Source: Torreya grandis
Lineage: Eukaryota; Streptophyta; Pinopsida; Cupressales; Taxaceae
NCBI GenBank assembly: GCA_037957365.1
Contig: JARHVA010000639.1
Location: forward strand, 2,516,001 to 2,580,000
Length of the DNA stretch: 64,000 bases
Reading direction: 5' to 3'
The notes below the pieces were generated by a model. It had not been told where the DNA came from and did no database searches. It saw only the letters and a program-made list of their open reading frames with translations. Of this stretch, positions 22,584-34,921 are shown in pieces. Made by a program: the position numbers and the translations under genes. Each line of letters starts with the position of its first letter. The first letter of the stretch is position 1.

Positions 22584-25557
22584 TGTTGGTGCCCTAAAAT
22601 GCATGTAGGCCAACAAAGTGGGGAACCCATGTGAAGGCTTTTGGGTCAATGTGGCACCAAGGGAAATCCAAATGGTGAGGAATGTAACCATTCCCTTTTA
22701 CCTTTTTCATGTGGACAATTGAGTATAATAATGTACTTTTTGCAATATACGTGGCTGTAAGGTAAGGTACTTTATGTAGAACTGACTCGTTGGCTGCATG
22801 TTGACCCATTTTCTACTGGTACCATAAAACTCTGTTAGGAATCTACTTAGAAAAAAGCAATTTTAAAAAAAGTGCAAATGAGGGGTTTGAATTCCACCAG
22901 AAATGTGAGGGATAAATGCAAGTGCATGATGGTATGGTGAATCCCATAATAGCAACAGAAGGTAAATAGTGGAAGGTGGAGTATCACATTCACTTTGCAC
23001 CAACGCAATGTGCAAAATGTAGTGTGACCATGTAGTTTTACATTCTATAAAAGGGAGATAAGAGAATGACTTAGTGGAAATTGGAGGCATATAAACATTT
23101 TACAACTTCCCCAATGTACAAGTTGCATGATAGCTCTTAGATCTTGTCATGCACCCATTCGATGAAATGTGGAACTCAGCATGCACTGTACACATTTGTA
23201 AGCGTTCAAAGTGCATGATGGATTTTACATCCCACCAAACCTATAATGTTCCTTCCATAGAGCCCAAAACCTTAGGTGCACATTCGACATTTGCAATGTG
23301 CAAAGTGAACCATAGTCTCTACCTCCCACCAACCGTTCACCAATTATAAAGCTATGGGATGTGGAACCCCAAGTGCACTTTACATGTTGTAAATGTGCAA
23401 AATACCCCATGGGTTCTACCTTCCACCAAACCACATTTCCTATTCAAGGAGAGTGGACCTATTTTAAACTCCTCTGCCACTAACCGATCGAGTTACATTA
23501 AATACATGTTTTTTTGAGGAGCTAGAAGTGCACATTGTACTTGGCAAGGTGCAAAGTGAAAAGTGATGCACCATCCTTGGATTCTACAAAACATGGCATG
23601 ATAGATGAATGATAGAAAGTGGAAGATAAGATGCATTTTTCACCAAACTACGTGCAAGGTGCATTGGCATTTCTAGATCCCATCAGTCAAAGCAAGTGTG
23701 AAAAGGTCAACTCAAGGAGCTTCAAGGAAATGTTGAGGAGAAATACAATTTTGCACTTGTGCAAAGTGTGAATTGCACATAGATCTCCCATTTTTGATAA
23801 TCAACACTGGCTAACAAGGGGAGCTAGAAGTGTAAATTACACAAGTACAAATTTCACCTAAGTAATTTGAAAATTACAAATTTGTAAAAGGGGGCAAGAT
23901 TTCCTCTAAAGGTCAAAAAGTGAAAATAATGCATTTATGCATTAAAAAAGGAATATGAAAGAAACCCTAAAAAGACCAAGTGCAAAGAGCAAAGGTGCAA
24001 AGTGCAAAATGTGAAAATACAAGTTGGAGCCAAAAAGTAAAAAATTGAAAATAACCTAAGTTGTTGTATTTTCATTGAATTTATTTGTCCAAGATCCTCC
24101 AAGGAAGGATATTGTAGGTTTGCAAGTCTAAGGTGGTCCAATCTAAAGAAGATCTCTTGAGCAACCATGAATCTAGAATATTTCCATTCCATCATTATAA
24201 GAGCAAGTTTTTCCATGGCAAGCATAAGAAGAAGGGTAACTATCTAGGAAGTTCTAGCTACGTAAGCAAGTGGTCAAGGGAATATTTAGGCAGTTACACA
24301 TGAGGACAAAGTTTATTTAGCTTCCTCAAATGAAGATTATCCTTCCAGCTCATGTGAAGGCATCTCCAACCAAGAGATCAAAGGATTTTCTCCAAATCTT
24401 CATCATTTCTTGTAGAGGTAGTTGTAATAATTATTTTTCATGCAAATGGGTGAAGATTTCAGGCATGGCAAAGGGCATATTCTAGCTTGGAAGATCTTGG
24501 CAAAACTTGGAGGGGTGTTTTTCCCTTTTTTGCAAATTACAACCCTCATTCTTAGATTTGAAAAGGGTAAAAAATATGTAAATAGAGGGCTTCTCCTCTA
24601 TTCAAAAGAGGTTGGTTAGCCATTGTGTTGGTCTATGTTTTCCTTAGTATAGGATCTTAACATTTTGGGATCACTATTGTGTGCATTTTATCTCTTTTGT
24701 TAAGGTGGTTATAGTTGTACAACCATTAGCAAGCTCTAAGATCATGTCTATATGAACTCCTCTAGCCAACATGGAGCAAATACACCATGCCTGTCCCCAT
24801 GGAAGCATTTTAAAACATTGGTGCATGTAAGATTTTTCTTTTAGGTTAATGAAAATGCATGTGGTTCTCTACTATTTTATGTTGGTGAAGTGTAGTGATA
24901 TGTCTTGCAAATGCTATTGATAGGATATCTTATTCTATGCTCATTATTGGTTGTCATCTTGGGTTTAGTTTTGGATTATAAATCCCTTTATGCATTATAT
25001 TTAGAGTATGTTACATATCTTGAGTGTTATTGTCCTACAGATGCATAAACATTGTATATTCAACATGTGTCTACATTTTGTGCTTTAAAGCCCAACATTG
25101 CAATCTTTTATTAATCTTGGTGTTGTTGGAGATTCTTTTAATGAAGGTTGAAATCACATATTCATATCTATCTTTAGTAGCTTATGTTTGGCCTAGAACA
25201 TTTTCTCATTCTGTGTGACAACCCTTCTTGTGTGGAGTGAGCAAGTTTGGTTGTGTTCTAGTTAGATTTGTGTCTCTTTGTGCCAATAATCCCCATGGAA
25301 GTTGAATTGAAAAATCTCTCCATGTAAGAAAGCTACCCTATAGGTCCTCTCACCTTGGTTTAGGTAGAGCCAAAATTAGTAGGGAGCTGACCATACCCTT
25401 TTTAGGTGCTTCTCAGTCATTTTATCAGTCTAGTCCATTCTTGATGTCAAACCCTTCCCCAACTGCAATGACATTCTAGTGGGTTTCTCATCATTGTTTG
25501 TCATTTTCTTCAAGAGTGCAAGGATAGATTAGAGAGGTATAAAAATGGGAACCAACA
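22584..25557 (+). repeat. 5' LTR of the 22584-29552 element
   Basis: Bounded by TGTTGG and CCAACA. Segments 22584-23374 and 24463-25557 match LTR2; 23375-24462 is present only here. Contains TATGTAAATAGAGG near 24575, the degraded form of the TATA-like box of LTR2, followed by a small GAGG...CCTC hairpin. Roughly 97-bp modules with a TTGCAATGTGCAAAGTG core repeat between about 23180 and 23440. Confidence 0.85.
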
Positions 25558-25563
25558 CTCTTT

Positions 25564-25581
25564 TGGAACTATTATTGGGGA
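25564..25581 (+). other. Degraded tRNA-Asp primer binding site
   Basis: Six bases after the LTR end the sequence reads TGGAACTATTATTGGGGA. The Athila-type tRNA-Asp site is TGGCGCCGTTGCCGGGGA (from general knowledge). Eleven of 18 bases match, and six of the seven mismatches are C to T or G to A, as expected from decay of methylated cytosines. Confidence 0.6.
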
Positions 25582-26239
25582 ATAATTATGGTCCCCTATG
25601 TTGTTGAGGACTCTTACAAAGAGCTACTATCATTTTAAGGTTCTCTGCCCATTTGCACCAAGTTGATTATTTTTGGTTTGCCAATGTTGCACATTCTTCT
25701 AACACAATTGTTGGGGATAATTCTTATCATCCATATTGTCATGGACTCTTTTAGAGATATAGAGTTGCAAATATTTCAAATTAGAAGGCTCTTTATTTTT
25801 TATTTGCTACAGTGGGACTATCTTAGTTGTCAATGCTACAACACTCCATTGGGGACGTGCTAGGAGTTCTTGAGATTTGAGATTTGACTTTTGTTGAATT
25901 TATTGCAAAGAGTTAAAAATATTACATGATGGAAGGTATATTTTCCCTTTTGAACATTATTTTGAAAATTTTAGTGTGTTTGTTTTCTATCTCATTAAGT
26001 TTAGCAAAGTTTATTTTCAACATGTATCACAACAATTTGTTAACTATTATATTCTAGAATTTTGGTTTTAGTGGCAACTCAAAGTTTATTTTTTGGTTTC
26101 AAGGAAGATCAGTGCCTATTTTGAATATTTTCATTTAATGTTTGAGTATTATTTCTATTTATTGCAAAGCTAGAAGGATTGATATCATCCTTAAAAGGTG
26201 ACTCATCCTAACCTTGTCTCACTATTATGTTTGTATCAA

Positions 26240-26815
26240 AGATAAAGGAGACAAGTTTAAAATCCAAAATGGAAATGATTGATCTGTTAAATGCCAAAGT
26301 AAATGTTTTGGATTTTGATCTTGACATTAATTAGTGTGACAAGTGTTTCCTCCCACATCCCCCATGTGATATTGTCGAACTAATTGATGAATATTTAGAT
26401 GAACCTGAATATGATATATTTATGTTCGATTGTCAAATCTCCTAGGTAAGTTTTATGCCTCCATGGAAATAATGTTTGATACTATTGCAGATCAGTTTTG
26501 GAGTGTAGTCAAGAGAGTCCCTACATATGATTTTTCTTGTGATGATAGTATAACACAAGCATTTGAGTTACCCAATCATGATGCAATTGAAAATCTAGAA
26601 TGCGCTTTAAAAAAGGTATTGGACATGGGTGTAAAATTGGGTGACTCCATTGGGAGTGTGGACATTGTTGAACAACCAATTGTTATTGATACTGGGTTTG
26701 ACAGTGAAGATGTTGTTTGGAAGATGAAATCCAATGAAAATGGGGTTATATTTTATGCCCCTGAAGATGAAAAGTTCAAGACCCCTTTCAAGTAGTACTT
26801 TTAGTGCACAATTGA
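26240..26815 (+). pseudogene. Unidentified coding relic inside the long-LTR element
   Basis: 26430-26795 is open for 121 codons (begins MSNLLGKFYASMEIMFDT, ends FYAPEDEKFKTPFK). Just upstream, in another frame, 26265-26440 reads acidic text with a CDKC and PPCDIVELIDEYLDEP. I do not recognise the family. It is predicted soluble and acidic with no membrane segment. A weak alternative is that GVIFYAPEDE and, after the stop, IINPDALFLGTHMIAF are a degraded RNase H of the kind found in Tat elements (family: GVVF.SPEG, CTNN.AEYEALILGL.MA). The match is too poor to claim. Confidence 0.35.
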
Positions 26816-27019
26816 CATTATTAATCCTGATGCACTCTTTCTTGGTACTCACATGATTGCATTTGATAAGCATGTTTATTTACAACTGCTAAAGAGTACC
26901 AAAATCTATTAGCATGGTCTTATCTATATTTGAGATCATGCAAAGAGGATTTGCTTCAATGTGTCATCCTATCATAACTTAGCAACAGATCTTTTAGGCA
27001 AGTGTGGAGATGGGTTTAC

Positions 27020-27124
27020 TTCATCTTGGCCACCGAGTTGCTGGAAAAGTTAAAGAGATTAAAGGATGGTAGAATTTTGAATCCACTAGTTAATGGCAGG
27101 TATGTGAAACATTTCCTCAACTAA
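27020..27124 (+). pseudogene. Possible integrase C-terminal tail
   Basis: The frame ending at a TAA near 27124 reads RLKDGRILNPLVNGRYVKHFLN. This resembles the last residues of plant gypsy polyproteins (L.DG..L..PVNGRYLK.YY). If correct, it marks the end of pol, and the interior lost everything between the leader and this tail. Short and degenerate, so tentative. Confidence 0.4.
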
Positions 27125-28328
27125 GTTTAGACTATGTATATATTGTATAATTATGTCACTTTGTTGTTTTGTCTCTTTATTGCCCTCTACTTTGGGCCTT
27201 GCTTGTACATATTCCTTTGATTTTTTTTGTCATATGTTCATTTTTATATCTTCCTAATCTATTTTTGTCAGTCTACCAAGTTTTGTTGAGCCTTCATGGG
27301 TATTTACTGATAATTTGCTCTAGTGTTGACTCCATGGCCCAATTGATTAGTACTTGGTCTTATTTTTTGTGGTTTTTTGCACACCCATAGGGGGTGTACA
27401 TCCCTGAGTGAGAACCAGTGTTGGTGCCCCAAAATGCATGTAGGCCAACAAAGTGGGGAACCCACATCAAGGCCTTTGGGCCTACATGGCACCAAGGGAA
27501 ATCCAAATGGTGAGGAATGTAACCATGACCTATTACCTTTTCCACATGGATAATGGAGTAGAATAATGTAATGTTTTCAAAATACATGGTTAAAAGGCAA
27601 TGTACTTGGTGGGGAACTAACCTATTGAGTTCACGTTGACCCACTTGCCAATGGTACCATATAACTCCATTGGGGATCCATATGGAAAAAATTAATTTAA
27701 AAAAAAGTGCAAATGAGGGGGTTAAAGTCCACTGAACATGTGAGGGATAAAGGCAAGTGCATGATGGTATGGTGAATCCTACAAAATAGTAACAAAAAGT
27801 AAATGATAGAAGGTGGAGTCTCACATGCACTTTACACTAATACAACGTGCAAAGTGTAGTGTGTATATGCAATTCCACATTTTTTGAAAGGGAAATAAGA
27901 GAATGACTCGGCAAAAAGTGAAGGCATAGAAACATTTTACAACTTCCCCAATGTACAAGTTGCATGATAAATCCTAGATCTCGCCATACACCCATCCAAT
28001 GGAATATGGAACTCGACATGCAATTTGCATGTTTGAAAATGTGCAAAGTGCACGATGGGCTCTAGATCCCACCAAACCTATAATCCTCCTTCTGTGGAGC
28101 CTATAAACTTAGGTGCACATTGCACATTTGCAATGTGCAAAGTGCACCACAGTCTCTGTCTCCTTCCAACCATTCACCAATTATAAAGCCATGGGATGCA
28201 AAACCCCAAGTGGCATGGCAAAGGGTATATTCTAGCTGAGAATATCTTGGTGGAACTTGGAGGGGTGTTTTTCCATTTTTTTCAAATTGCAACCCTCACT
28301 TATGGATTTGAAAAGAAGGGTAAAAATG

Positions 28329-28340
28329 TATAAATAGAGG
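28329..28340 (+). promoter_or_regulatory. TATA-like box in LTR
   Basis: TATAAATAGAGG, with the homologous site TATGTAAATAGAGG in the other LTR. Located about 43% into the LTR, a usual place for the U3/R promoter. Confidence 0.5.
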
Positions 28341-28773
28341 GCTTATCCTCTATTCAAAAGAGGTTGATTGGCCATTGTGTTGGTCATAGTGTTGGTCTAT
28401 GTTTTCCTTAGTATAGGCTCTTCACATTTTAGGATCACTATTGTGCGTGTTTTGTCTCTCGTACTAAGGTGTTTACAACTATACAACCATTATCAAGCTC
28501 TAAGAACATGTCTATATGACTCCCCTACCCAACATGGAGCAAATCCACCATGCTTGTCCCCATGACATCATTTTGAAACAATGGTGTATAGAATATTTTT
28601 CTTTTAGGTTAATGAAAATGCATATGGTTCTCTACTATTTTTTGTTGGTGAAGTGCAACGATATGTCTTGTAAATGTTGTTGATAGGATATCTTATTCTA
28701 TTATCATTATTGGTTGTCATCTTGGGTTTAGTTTTGGATTATAAATCCCTTCAACATTATATTTTGAGTATGT

Positions 28774-29003
28774 TGTTGAATAACTTGTTAGGGCACCCTA
28801 GGTTTATGGGTTCAATGGAAGAAGGCAAATTACTCCTGGTAGTTTCATTATCTTACATATAAGTTCTCTGCATCTTTGTCATGAATGATGTCATGAATGA
28901 TTGAAGGTATCCCTAATGATTGAAGACCTCCTTCATACCACCCTCCCCTTTTTATAACTATCAACTTATCCTACCCTATCTTACCCTATAAATAATATGC
29001 CCC
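28774..29003. mobile_element. ~230-bp insertion in LTR2, type undetermined
   Basis: Absent from LTR1, where GAGTATGTT continues directly into ACATATCTTGAG. The insert begins TGTTGAATAACTTG and ends near GCCCCTTGCA, with TATAAATAATATG close to its 3' end. TG...CA ends suggest a small solo LTR, but no clean TSD is visible. Confidence 0.45.
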
Positions 29004-29557
29004 TTGCATATCTTGAGTGTTATTTGCCTATAGATGCATGAACATTGTATATTCAACATGTGTCTACATTTTATGCTTTGAAGTCCAACATTGTAATCTT
29101 TTATTCTACCCTTGTGTTGTTAGAGATTATTTTAAAGGAAGGTTGCAATCACATATTCATATCTATCTTTAGTAGCTTGTGTCTTGCCTAGAACATTTTC
29201 TCATTCTATGTGATAACCCTTCTCGAGTGGAGTGAGCAAGTTTGGTTGTGTTCTAGTCAGATTTGTGTCTCTTTGTGCCAATAATCCCTATAGAGGTTGA
29301 ATTACATAATCTCTCTATGTGAGAAATATACCCCATAGGTCCTCTCACCTTGGTTTAGGTAGAGCCAAAAGTAGTAGGGAGATGAACATAACCTCTATAG
29401 GTAGCTCTTAGTCATTTTCTCAGTCTAGTCCATTCTTTATGCCAAACCATTCCCCAACTACAATGCCATTCTAGCAGATTTCTCATCATTGTTTGCCATT
29501 TTATTCAAGTGTGCAAGGCCAAATTAGAGAGGTGTGTAATTGGGAACCAACAATATA

Positions 29558-32500
29558 TCTTTAGAATCATTTTTAACATATTTATGAATCTATGAAATGA
29601 TTTCTGGTTTAAAATAGTCAAAACTATTTTTCATACTAGTTAGCTTCTTTTGATATTAATTGATAGTTAAATAATAAAATATGAGGAAGGATTTCTCCAA
29701 GCCCATGGAATTGTGTTCATTTTTTTATAATCTTATTATTTCATATGACTGACAATACCTGTACAAGCGTTGCTCTTTTATCATCAAGAGGTTGGTATTT
29801 TATTTTGCTTTTTCCTATTTATTTTTAGATTTTTGGGATATTACTATTTATATAGATGGGGATTCCTTAGATAATTGGGTGTAATTACTTGGCATCCTAA
29901 AATACTCTATTGGAGTATTTATACACATCCAGGCTTTTAAATTGAACTTAAAATCCTCTTTTGGAGTATTGCTACACTAATTGTCTTTCCCAATTGACAA
30001 ATGTTGGAACCAAGTGGCTAGATCTGTAGCTTACTCAATGTTTTCAAAGGCCCTCTCACGCATCAAAGGAGGTGTATAAATATATTTCTCTTGGAATGAA
30101 AACCTACACTAGAGAAATGTTAACATGGAAGGGAGACAATGAAATCTTGTGAATCTTAAAACCATTTCTTTGAAGGCTGGGTAATCATTTTCTTGTCTCT
30201 GAAATACTTATGGGCATTGAAAGATTATAGAAACTTTGTCTCAGGTGGATTGAAATTCTAAAAACATTTTCATCTTAGGAAAAAAAGGTGTTTTTAGTGT
30301 CACTTTCTGCTATGTCTGGTGGGAGTTGGGAGGTTGGGGAAGATGGCTAAAAAACATTGTTATTTTGATTGTATATTGGCAATCATGTACTATTGTACTC
30401 TACCAAAAGGAAGACACTTTTTTATTTTAAAATTGACATAGAAATCTCATACATTCATCTAGTGCTAAAGATTCAATAGTTGATTATTTACTAAGAAACT
30501 CCATGGCCTGAGCAATAAGTCATTATGTGTTTAATTCTCCCATGAACGTCTATACCTCCGATTGTAAGGTCAACAACAAGTTTTTGGAAGCGCATTTTTG
30601 TCATCGTCTAAAGTTATAAATGGATACATTTAAATATGGTTGATCATGCCAAGCTTAATCTTACTAAATTTTTCAATAACAATATTTATTTTTGGTTGGA
30701 TTTAATTTCTCCACACAACAATGCTAAAATTAAAAATATAAGATATATAGATCTAAATCTTCTCAGTTTATCTAGATTTCAACAAATTCCATTGCATTTT
30801 GATTTAGCATTGCTATATCCATATCATTGCCCACTTATATATCTATTCCCCTTTCCTAATCTCTCACACTGTAGCTAACAATAGGTACTATAGCTGATCA
30901 AGGCTCTTGTTTAAGTACTTGTTGCTTATAGGATTTTTTACTTGATTGGCTCTTAAAATGATTTTGAAACATGGAGAATCAATTAACATAAATAATTAGT
31001 GTTTTCTCTTCAATACGAAGATTTGATTAGATGAATATAGACTTTTGTGTTTGAAGGGAAAAGTGATATTTTTTATCCTTAAGAGTTTCATAGCAGGACA
31101 TCTAAAATATTTATTTGGTAATTGAAGTTGATGTATAATCCAATATGTATGGTTACCAATTAAGGAGATTGAAATTTACAATTATTGTGCAAAGAATGTT
31201 TATTTAACAAGGCAATTTTTTATGTAAGACCATGGTTTCTTGTTTATAATTAACCTTTTGAAACTTTTGTTTGGAATTTTCTTGGTCGCATGTAGTGTTT
31301 AAAAAAGTCCCTTTAAGTTATGAAAGCTTGGAAATATTTTAAAGGGAATTATAGTTATTTAATAAATTTAATCTTTGATTTGATTCTCAAAAGTGGTAGT
31401 AAAAGTGGTAAGGATTTTAGGTGCTACTTTTTAATAATTTTGCAAATTTTAAACAACAATATCTTTGGTTGAATGTAGATATGTAAAATTTATTTTCCAT
31501 AATAATTTATGCTATATAAGTAAGGGATAACAATTTTTCCTTCAATCCAAATGAAGATTCAAAAAATGAACAATGTATAAGAATTCTCACATGATTTTTT
31601 TGAAAAATTCCCTTAATGAAGCGTGACAACCACACAAAATGGTTACCTCATAAAATAAATACAACCAATCTTGTATAATAGTTTTCTATAAAATATGAAA
31701 CAAATGTAAGGAGACACAACCCTCTAATTAATAAATGAACTCTCATCTTGAACAAGAGCAATACTGATAAAACTACAAATACTCAATTTCTTGGAGTTCA
31801 ATAAAAAATAATGCTCTTTTCTCCTTTCCATGAATCCAGAAAGGAACCATATAATCTATATTTATAGAAAATATACATGATATTTACAATATTATAATCA
31901 ATAATACATTTTTCATTCATATAAGAGATGCCATCTCCATAATTAAGTGATTATTTATGAATTAAAACTGATATTTCTTCATCATCCTATGCTTGAAAAT
32001 CAAGGAGAGAAGACAATCATCTTTTATTTTCCACTTATACAATGTGTGCCAAATACATATGACACTTGTCCTAAACCGTACATGTAGGTTGTTTTGTCAT
32101 TGTTTTAATATAATAATATTAAAATATTATATAAGTAATAAACTATTATTTATTTATATAAAATATAAATTTGTTTTAAACCATTTTAATTCTTATCATG
32201 AAACAAATATTTTAAGTATTTAATGATGTTTATCTAGACTAATTTATTTTGTAGTAATCAAATCAGTGTTCATGACATCTTTACTGACCTTAAAAATAGA
32301 AAATGACCAACTAAAGATATTCCCACCTTATAAGCTACATACCCTTTTCATTATGTGGAAGTCATATAAATTCAACTACTGTCCACAATCTTGGTTTGGT
32401 ATATGATATGGGATCTGTACTGTCTGATATCACATGAAATAGCTTGTCATTATCCCTCACCGTGACCACTTAGTGCACCTTGAAATATTCTACCATTTGC

Positions 32501-33480
32501 TTGTTTTGTATTTTCCAATCTTTCCTAGAATTATGCCATTGCTAAAGCTTTTCATGAAATAAAATGTCTCCTCTCTGTATAACTAACAAACCCCCTTATA
32601 CACATATGCACAAAGTCTATTTTTATACATGTGATTTCATCTTCATAATGATAATTTTATCCCCTTTCAAATATTTATCTTTTACAATGACTACAAGGAC
32701 TTGGTACACGATGCCCTTATACCTCTAAATCATAAGTACTAAAACTACTTCATGACTCTTATTTTATTTTTTGAAATAACTTGACATTTGATTAATTCTA
32801 TGTCAAATTTGGGCTCTATTTTGAAGTAAGTAATTATTATTTTTTAAATGTGTACCCAACTATGAAAAGTGGTTCTAATAGTAACATGCTCCTTATTTTA
32901 TAAGTGATCTTGGTGAGCCTTAAGATGCCTTACATTTTATGTTTATGGATTTAAAATTTTATGCATGTTGTGGTGAAAATATAATCTAGTATTGCAGTGA
33001 AATATATGACATAGATTAGAATTAATTTTTATCTTAAAATAGTATATATAGTTAGAATATATTTTGGGTCCTGATTTTTGTGGAATTTGTTTTTAATGTT
33101 AATATAACATATATATAGCTAGAATATCTTATGGTTCCAAATCCTACTTCTCAATAAAGGATTTGGTTTTTTGACATCCAGAGGTTCTTTCTTGGTTTGA
33201 TATAAAGTATTTAGAATATGCACTTTATTTTTAGGAAAGTTATAAGATTTTTAGTATAATTAATTTGGTTTCTGTGAAAATTTTAATAGTTGTGAGAGAA
33301 TTCTAGCTCACCATGTAGTTTTTATTGATTTTTTTATGGCATTTAAGAGAAAATAAGTTTATTACTTTCCCTTGATTGTTTAGTTTGAAACATTGTCTAG
33401 AGTGGGGCCACCTACCCATGATATTTTAAAAGTGCCTTTAGTCGTAAATCCTTCCTGAATGAAAAGGCAAAGTTTGAAGT
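29558..33480. other. AT-rich spacer with no recognised gene
   Basis: No transposon or host protein motif recognised apart from the unidentified minus-strand relic at 32300-32530, listed separately. ORFs 30636-30878 and 31993-32223 are AT-biased and uninformative. No tandem array stands out. Confidence 0.4.
32300..32530 (-). pseudogene. Unidentified coding relic
   Basis: One minus-strand frame reads nearly continuously: NSRKDWKIQNKQMVEYFKVH, stop, VVTVRDNDKLFHVISDSTDP, ISYTKPRLWTVVEFI, stop, LPHNEKGM, stop. The three stops are TAA, TGA and TAG, each one C to T change from CAA, CGA and CAG. The composition is protein-like, unlike the surroundings. I do not recognise the family, and it lacks RT, integrase or transposase signatures. 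Confidence 0.3.
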
Positions 33481-33589
33481 GTGAAGGAGGATAATCGCTC
33501 TACTAGGGTTTCATGGTTTGTGTTTTTTTCTTGCATTTTTTCCCCATCTTTCTCATATTGCTAGGCCCATAAGATTTTTTAGGGATACA

Positions 33590-34104
33590 ATGCATTAACT
33601 ACACTCGATGAACTACTCTTTGGGTGGGCAAGCCCTATATTTATGGCTTCTCAGCACTCTAATACATCTATCGATGTAAGAGTCAGAGCTAATGTGCCCA
33701 AATGAGCTCAAAATTTTATTTTAAAAGTCTATAATGAGGTAATGTCTCAGCCCCCTTTCACTCTAGATGTAAGTATTCCTAATATTACTATTGAAAAATG
33801 TTACACGTGGTATGAAAATTGCTCTATCATTGCTTATTTTGTTGGCCATATCCCTTTGGAGAATTACCTCCATAACTGGCTTTGTAACCATTGGGAGTTA
33901 TTGCATGTCCATGTATATGGAATATGAAACCTTACCAAAGGGTTTTTTTGTTTATCTTTAAGGATCCCTTTGAAATGCAGTTGATTTTGACGAAGTGTAA
34001 TGTTCTGCTCCTTCAAAACCACTTATAATTTTATCTACTTAGTCTCATGATTTTAAAGTTTATGATAATGCCATCCTTCATGTCCCTATCTAGGTTGAGC
34101 TTCT
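33590..34104 (+). pseudogene. LINE ORF1, 5' part (split by insertion)
   Basis: Plus-strand text up to the insertion point resembles ORF1 of plant L1-type LINEs (DUF4283-type region): YFVGHIPLENYLHNWLCNHWELLHVHVY, then KGFFCLSL/FKDPFEMQLILTKCN in a shifted frame, then LHVPI-stop-VEL at the break. The open stretch 33742-33927 is part of it. The last codons before 34104 run in frame into the sequence after 47364 once the inserted element and one TSD copy are removed. The 5' end of the LINE is not sharply defined (33410-33600). Confidence 0.65.
34100..34104 (+). other. TSD of the copia-like element, left copy
   Basis: CTTCT, identical to 47360-47364 on the other side of the element. Perfect 5-bp duplication. 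Confidence 0.85.
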
Positions 34105-34921
34105 TGTTAGATGTGAAGTCACTATTCACAATCACTATTCATGGTGACATAGCATGTGGGTGATGTGGCATGTAGGTGATATGGAATGCAAATGATGTGG
34201 TTGATTGATGATGTGGTAGGGGCCCATGGAGGGTCCCAAGAGTGATTAGGATGATGTGATGAGGAGTGGGGCATAACATTCCATTAGAGGACATGGGTTT
34301 TATCCCTAGTAGTCACATATGGTTTGTCATAAGGTGTAAAAGTTAAGAGGTCTAGGTGTGGGGCACATGATTGGATGTGTCCTTGATTCACATATGTGGA
34401 AATAGTCCAAATGTGATTGCAACACCTTTTGAACTTCTGTGGTCACATGGAAGAAGAAGACAATAATATCACCGTCAGTGAGAGATCTTGTCTAAAGTGG
34501 AACACCCACTTTGTTGACCCTTGGAGATGAAGACAAGAAGAACACCATGCATGTTTTGGACTCACTTGTAGAAGTGGGGCACAAGTTTTGGTGCCACATG
34601 GAGGTGGTAAATGATATTGTCTAAAGGAAGATCTCATTTGATGACTTTTGGCATATGAGGATAACCACCACTATTGAGGATCACTATTCACCCAATGGCA
34701 CATTTCTGGGATCACATGATGTTACACTATCTCTCTTATCTCTCTTGTTGTAAATGCTATTTAAGCACGTCTTCTCCATTGTATTAGTATATCCTTAGAT
34801 AGATCATTCTTGGATCTTTACAAGCTTGGGCTTTCTTGCTTATAAAGAGGTAGAGCCTGGAGGTTATGTTTCTTGGCTCACCTAGATGCTTGGGTTATAA
34901 GAATCATGCATGCTTTATTGT
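34105..34921 (+). repeat. Copia-like LTR1, left part
   Basis: Matches the start of LTR2 (46181 onward), including repeated GATGTGGCATG-type units near 34140-34210 and a TATTTAAGC TATA-like box at 34758. It stops at 34921, where the nested element enters; LTR2 continues uninterrupted through the same point near 47030. ORF 34443-34637 is LTR antisense noise. Confidence 0.85.

Larger units (their letters stand above)
22584..29552 (+). mobile_element. Long-LTR element with degraded tRNA-Asp primer site and 1.86-kb interior
   Basis: Both ends are defined: LTRs start TGTTGG and end CCAACA (perfect short inverted repeat), and the flanks ATATG (22579-22583) and ATATA (29553-29557) form a 5-bp TSD with one transition. 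LTR1 is 2,974 bp and LTR2 2,134 bp; LTR2 has a ~1.09 kb deletion and a ~230-bp insertion. The primer site candidate at 25564 fits tRNA-Asp, the primer of Athila-type plant gypsy elements. The interior (25558-27418) has no RT, so the copy was non-autonomous or had lost most of its coding region. Confidence 0.85.
27419..29552 (+). repeat. 3' LTR of the 22584-29552 element
   Basis: Begins TGTTGG, ends CCAACA. Colinear with the 5' LTR except for the deletion junction near 28214 and the insertion at about 28774-29003. Carries a clean TATAAATAGAGG at 28329. The antisense 156-codon ORF 27360-27830 spans its start and the interior; its LTR part has a partly open counterpart in the 5' LTR, and I treat it as chance. 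Confidence 0.85.
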
